DNA of 64,000 nt from positions 1-64,000 of the forward strand of contig NZ_QJTK01000011.1 in the NCBI RefSeq assembly GCF_003217355.1, given 5' to 3'. Position 1 is the first letter of the stretch, and each line of letters opens with the position of its first letter. Positions 60,862-64,000 of this stretch are shown piece by piece. The notes under the pieces are model-generated. The model did no database searches. It saw only the letters and a program-made list of their open reading frames with translations, and was not told the DNA's origin. The position numbers were made by a program, and so were the translations under genes. The stretch is from Rhodobacter viridis. GTDB lineage: Bacteria; Pseudomonadota; Alphaproteobacteria; Rhodobacterales; Rhodobacteraceae.

Positions 60862-61668
60862 TCAGACCATCGCCGCGCAGGGGATCGAGGCGGCCAGAGG
60901 CTGCGCCACGGTCTTCGCGATCCGGATCATCAGCACGGCCGGGTTGGTGATGCCGCGATCTGCGGCGTCCCTGGCCATCGCGGCCACCGTCGTGTGCAGC
61001 ACCTCCGCCCCGGCCTTCTCGACGTTGCGGGCGATGGTGACCGGCTGCGTGGGCGCGATCCCGGCGCGGGTCAACTCGCCTGACAGCCGGTCCAGCTGCG
61101 CCATCGCCATGTAAAAGACGAGCGCCGTGCCCGGTTTTGCGATCTCGGCAATATCCGAAGGGATCTCTCCCGGGCGGCAGGTGGCGGTGGCGAGCACGAG
61201 CCGGTCGGTCACGCCGCGCTCGGTCAGCGGCTCGCACAGGCGCGCCGCGGCGGCCGAGGCGGCGGTGATGCCGGGGATGATGTCAACGGCAATCCCATGC
61301 GCCCGGGCGGCGGCGATCTCTTCGCCCGCGCGGCCAAAGACCGAGGGGTCGCCCGATTTCAGCCGCACCACATGATGGCCCGCAAGCGCCTCGGTCACGA
61401 TGAAGGCGTCGATCCGCTCTTGCGGCCAGGAATGTGCGCCGACCTCCTTGCCGGTCGCGATCAGCCGCGCGCCGGGGCGAGCGAAGGCCAGCACCTCGGG
61501 ATCGACCAGCCGATCGTGGCAGATCACATCGGCCTGCCCAAGGCAGCGGATCGCGCGCAGCGTCAACAGGTCCGCGGCGCCGGGGCCAGCGCCGACAAGG
61601 CTGATCTTGCCCTTGCGATCGGCGGTGGTGGCGGGCGTCAGGTCTTCGGGACGGGTGAGAAAGCTCAT
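60862..61668 (-). CDS. cobA: uroporphyrinogen-III C-methyltransferase (siroheme pathway)
   Basis: A 268-residue SUMT enzyme. KISLVGAGPGAADLLTLRAIRCLGQADVICHDRLV opens it, VVRLKSGDPSVFGRAGEEIAA and GITAASAAAA form the SAM/substrate core, and PTQPVTIARNVEKAGAEVLHTTV closes it. It makes precorrin-2, the precursor of siroheme for nitrite reductase. The ATG overlaps the nitrate-reductase stop (ATGA), which points to a role in nitrate assimilation rather than cobalamin synthesis. No CysG-type N-terminal oxidase domain is present. Confidence 0.9.
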   Translation of the reverse strand: MSFLTRPEDLTPATTADRKGKISLVGAGPGAADLLTLRAIRCLGQADVICHDRLVDPEVLAFARPGARLIATGKEVGAHSWPQERIDAFIVTEALAGHHVVRLKSGDPSVFGRAGEEIAAARAHGIAVDIIPGITAASAAAARLCEPLTERGVTDRLVLATATCRPGEIPSDIAEIAKPGTALVFYMAMAQLDRLSGELTRAGIAPTQPVTIARNVEKAGAEVLHTTVAAMARDAADRGITNPAVLMIRIAKTVAQPLAASIPCAAMV

Positions 61669-64000
61669 TGCGCGGCCTCTTGGTGTTGGGGGCGGGACAG
61701 CAGGGTGGCAAGGTCGGGGCGGCAGGAGCCGCAATTGGTGCCTGCGCCAAGCGCTTGGCCGATCGCCTCGACCGAGGTCAGGCCCTGATCGGCGATGGCG
61801 CGCAGGATCGTGTTCAGACCGACATTCAGGCAGGCGCAGACGGTCGGACCGGGATCGGGGCGGCTGGTCTCGGGCAGGCCCGCCAGAATGCTGCGATCCG
61901 CGGTGCCAAGGCTGGCGGCGAGATGGCTGCGGGAAAGCGCCACCGGGCCGGGGGCGATGAAAAGCGCGCCCGCAAGCCGGTCGCCGTCGAAAAAGGCAAA
62001 GCGGTGCAGGCCCTTGGCCGGATCTGAAACCACCAGCGCGGGCGGGCCGAGGCGCATCAGATCCTCGGCCCAAAGCGCCCAGTCTTCGGGGCTTTTGCTG
62101 CCCGCAAGTTCCGCCCGCCAACCGCCGGGGATCGGCGCTTTCGCCCAATAGTCGCAGCCCGGCTGCAGATCGTGGCGGGCAATCGCAAAGCCGTGCCAGC
62201 GCGCCTTGAACGGGCGGATCGCGACCGCGGCGGATTTCGACGCAGGCTGGCCCGAGACGGGATCGGTCCGCGCCGTCACCAGCGCGTCGATCCGCCCCGA
62301 GGGCGCGGTCTCGCCCGTCCAATGCATCGGCGCGAAAGGATGGCCGGGGGCGACGCGGTCCGAAATCATCACCCGCAGGAGCGCGCGGCCGTGGCTGTTC
62401 GTCACCTCTGCCAGATCGGCGGCGGCGAGGCTCAGGCGCGCGGCATCCTCGGGGTGGAGTTCCAGAAACGGCTCGCCCAGATGGGCCGCAAGCCGCGGGC
62501 TTTGCCCGGTGCGGGTCATTGTGTGCCACTGATCGCGGATGCGCCCGGTATTCAGCCGGAAGGGATGCGCCGCGCCGAGCGGTTCGGGCAGCCGGGCGGT
62601 GACCGGGATCATCCGGGCGCGTCTGTCGGGGGTGTGAAACTGCCCGGTGCCGAAAAAGCGCCCGCCCTTTTGCGCGGCCTGCGGCCAATGCGTGGGGGGA
62701 AGGGTGTCGTAATCCGTGCCCACCAGCCCCGAGATGTCGAAATCGGACCCAAGCGCCCCGGCGACGCCCGAGAGCGCGCAATATTCGTCGAAAATCTCCG
62801 CCGGGCCTTGCCAGTCGAAGCCGGAAAACCCCATCCGCTGCGCCACTTGCGCCAGCGCCCACCAGTCCGGCCGCGCCTGCCCGGGCGTGGGCAGAAAGGC
62901 GCGTTGCCGCGAGATGCAGCGCTCGGAATTCGTCACCGTGCCGGATTTCTCGCCCCAACCCGTCGCGGGCAAGAGCACATCGGCCAGCCGCGCGGTGTCG
63001 GTTTCGGCCCAAAGATCCGAGACGACGGTGAAATCGCAGCCGGCGATGGCGCGGGCCACCCGGTCGGCCTCGGGCATCGTCACGGCGGGGTTCGAATGCA
63101 TCACCCACAGCGCCTTGATCCGGCCCTCCTCGACGGCACGGAACATCTCGACCGCCTTCAACCCCGGTTTTGCGGCCATCTTCGGCGCGGCCCAGAAGGT
63201 GGCGACGGCGTCGCGATGGGCGGGGTTGTCGATCTCCAGATGACAGGCGAGCATGTTGGCAAGGCCCCCCACCTCGCGCCCGCCCATGGCATTCGGCTGG
63301 CCCGTGACCGAGAACGGCCCCATGCCGGGGCGGCCGATGCGGCCCGTCGCAAGGTGGCAATTCAGGATCGCATTGACCTTGTCGGTGCCGGTCTCGGACT
63401 GGTTGATGCCCTGCGAATAGACGGTGACGACCTTTTCGGTGGCGGCCCAAAGGTCAAGGAAGGTCTGAAGATCGGCGGGATCAAGGCCCGTGGTTTCGGG
63501 CGTAGACGTTCGGGCGGCGGTCAGGGCCTCCTCCAGCCCGCTGACATGGCGCAGAAAGGCCGGATCAGCCCGCCCGGTGTCGGCCAGATGCGCCAGAAGC
63601 AGGTTGAACAGATGCGCATCGGCCCCGGGGGCGAGCGGCAGATGCAGGTCCGCCCCCTCGCAGGTGGCGGTGCGGCGCGGGTCGATGACGACGATCTTCA
63701 GCCCGGGCCGGGCGGATTTGGCGGCCATCAGCCGCTGGTGCAGCACCGGATGGCACCAGGCCAGGTTCGAGCCGACCAGAACGACCAGATCGGCCTGTTC
63801 CAGATCCTCATATTGCCCGGGCACGGTGTCCGTGCCAAAGGCGCGGCGGTGCCCGGCCACGCTCGATGCCATGCAAAGCCTTGAATTCGTGTCGATATTG
63901 GCGGACCCGATGAAGCCCTTCATCAGCTTGTTGGCGACGTAATAATCCTCGGTCAGCAATTGCCCCGAGACGTAGAAGGCCACGGCATCGGGGCCATGCT
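61665..64000 (-). CDS. nasA: assimilatory nitrate reductase catalytic subunit, 5' end outside window
   Basis: About 778 residues remain. The molybdopterin oxidoreductase core is visible in FYVSGQLLTEDYYVANKLMKGF, LCMASSVAGHRRAFGTD, GRIGRPGMGPFSVTGQPNAMGGREVG and TNSERCISRQRAFLP. The C-terminus adds a BFD-type [2Fe-2S] domain (VCACLNVGLN, then NCGSCRPDL), as in assimilatory reductases that receive electrons inside the same chain. The N-terminal [4Fe-4S] motif lies beyond 64000. It is a Mo-bis-MGD enzyme, so it competes for molybdenum with nitrogenase and with the storage system described above. Confidence 0.92.
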   Translation of the reverse strand, partial: HGPDAVAFYVSGQLLTEDYYVANKLMKGFIGSANIDTNSRLCMASSVAGHRRAFGTDTVPGQYEDLEQADLVVLVGSNLAWCHPVLHQRLMAAKSARPGLKIVVIDPRRTATCEGADLHLPLAPGADAHLFNLLLAHLADTGRADPAFLRHVSGLEEALTAARTSTPETTGLDPADLQTFLDLWAATEKVVTVYSQGINQSETGTDKVNAILNCHLATGRIGRPGMGPFSVTGQPNAMGGREVGGLANMLACHLEIDNPAHRDAVATFWAAPKMAAKPGLKAVEMFRAVEEGRIKALWVMHSNPAVTMPEADRVARAIAGCDFTVVSDLWAETDTARLADVLLPATGWGEKSGTVTNSERCISRQRAFLPTPGQARPDWWALAQVAQRMGFSGFDWQGPAEIFDEYCALSGVAGALGSDFDISGLVGTDYDTLPPTHWPQAAQKGGRFFGTGQFHTPDRRARMIPVTARLPEPLGAAHPFRLNTGRIRDQWHTMTRTGQSPRLAAHLGEPFLELHPEDAARLSLAAADLAEVTNSHGRALLRVMISDRVAPGHPFAPMHWTGETAPSGRIDALVTARTDPVSGQPASKSAAVAIRPFKARWHGFAIARHDLQPGCDYWAKAPIPGGWRAELAGSKSPEDWALWAEDLMRLGPPALVVSDPAKGLHRFAFFDGDRLAGALFIAPGPVALSRSHLAASLGTADRSILAGLPETSRPDPGPTVCACLNVGLNTILRAIADQGLTSVEAIGQALGAGTNCGSCRPDLATLLSRPQHQEAAQ

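Overview
The window reads as a chromosome segment of a purple non-sulfur alphaproteobacterium very close to Rhodobacter capsulatus. The grounds are the high-GC codon use, a complete Fe-only nitrogenase operon in the order anfHDGK plus three accessory genes preceded by anfA, ModE/MopAB-type molybdenum operators, a CcsR-type small-RNA array behind a DUF1127 gene, and the alphaproteobacterial mraZ-rsmH-ftsL-ftsI order. The species call is inference from gene content. No rRNA or tRNA gene was seen.

Positions 1-3.8 kb are insertion-sequence debris: nested IS3 and IS66 relics, then a frameshifted IS481-type element, with one acyltransferase gene between them. 3.8-6.3 kb carries an MgtC/DUF4010 membrane protein and a DUF4236 protein.

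Positions 6.8-26.6 kb form a metal-responsive block. It holds exbB-exbD-tonB, a diheme peroxidase and an exported partner protein, a TonB-dependent receptor, a NifO-like protein, a Mod-like ABC transporter with a glutamine-amidotransferase-like gene, the activator anfA, the anfHDGK-1-2-3 operon and the two subunits of a molybdenum storage protein. Five palindromes of one architecture (CGYTAT-N13-ATANCG) lie in front of exbB, the receptor, the mod-like genes, anfA and the storage genes. I read the block as one molybdenum regulon: scavenge molybdenum through the outer and inner membranes, store it as a polyoxomolybdate cluster, and when it runs out switch on the molybdenum-free nitrogenase. AnfA then acts on tandem TTAC-N6-GTAA sites and a -24/-12 promoter in front of anfH.

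Positions 27.3-29.9 kb hold an IS91-type transposase with a broken tyrosine recombinase, inserted in a second copy of the IS66 relic. The two IS66 relics lie in the same orientation about 28.6 kb apart and bracket the whole molybdenum/anf block.

Positions 30-37.6 kb are core genes: a small membrane protein, rlmJ, the CcsR-like array with its DUF1127 gene (minus strand), mrp, a long mraZ leader with an FNR box and an UpsM-like terminator, then mraZ, rsmH, ftsL and ftsI. 37.7-45.2 kb is a pentitol (probably ribitol) unit: a divergent LacI regulator, an ABC importer, a dehydrogenase, a pentulose kinase and a HAD phosphatase, with a 38-bp near-palindrome between regulator and operon. 45.3-54.7 kb holds an RTX-repeat secreted protein, a membrane-tethered LuxR regulator, two exported proteins with acidic Gly/Asp tails, small membrane proteins, NnrS, OpgG, and a divergent LysR/MFS pair. 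54.7-60.6 kb is bioB-F-D-A-G-C with a GntR regulator at its end. The window closes in assimilatory nitrate reductase (cut by the window edge) followed by a siroheme-type uroporphyrinogen methyltransferase.
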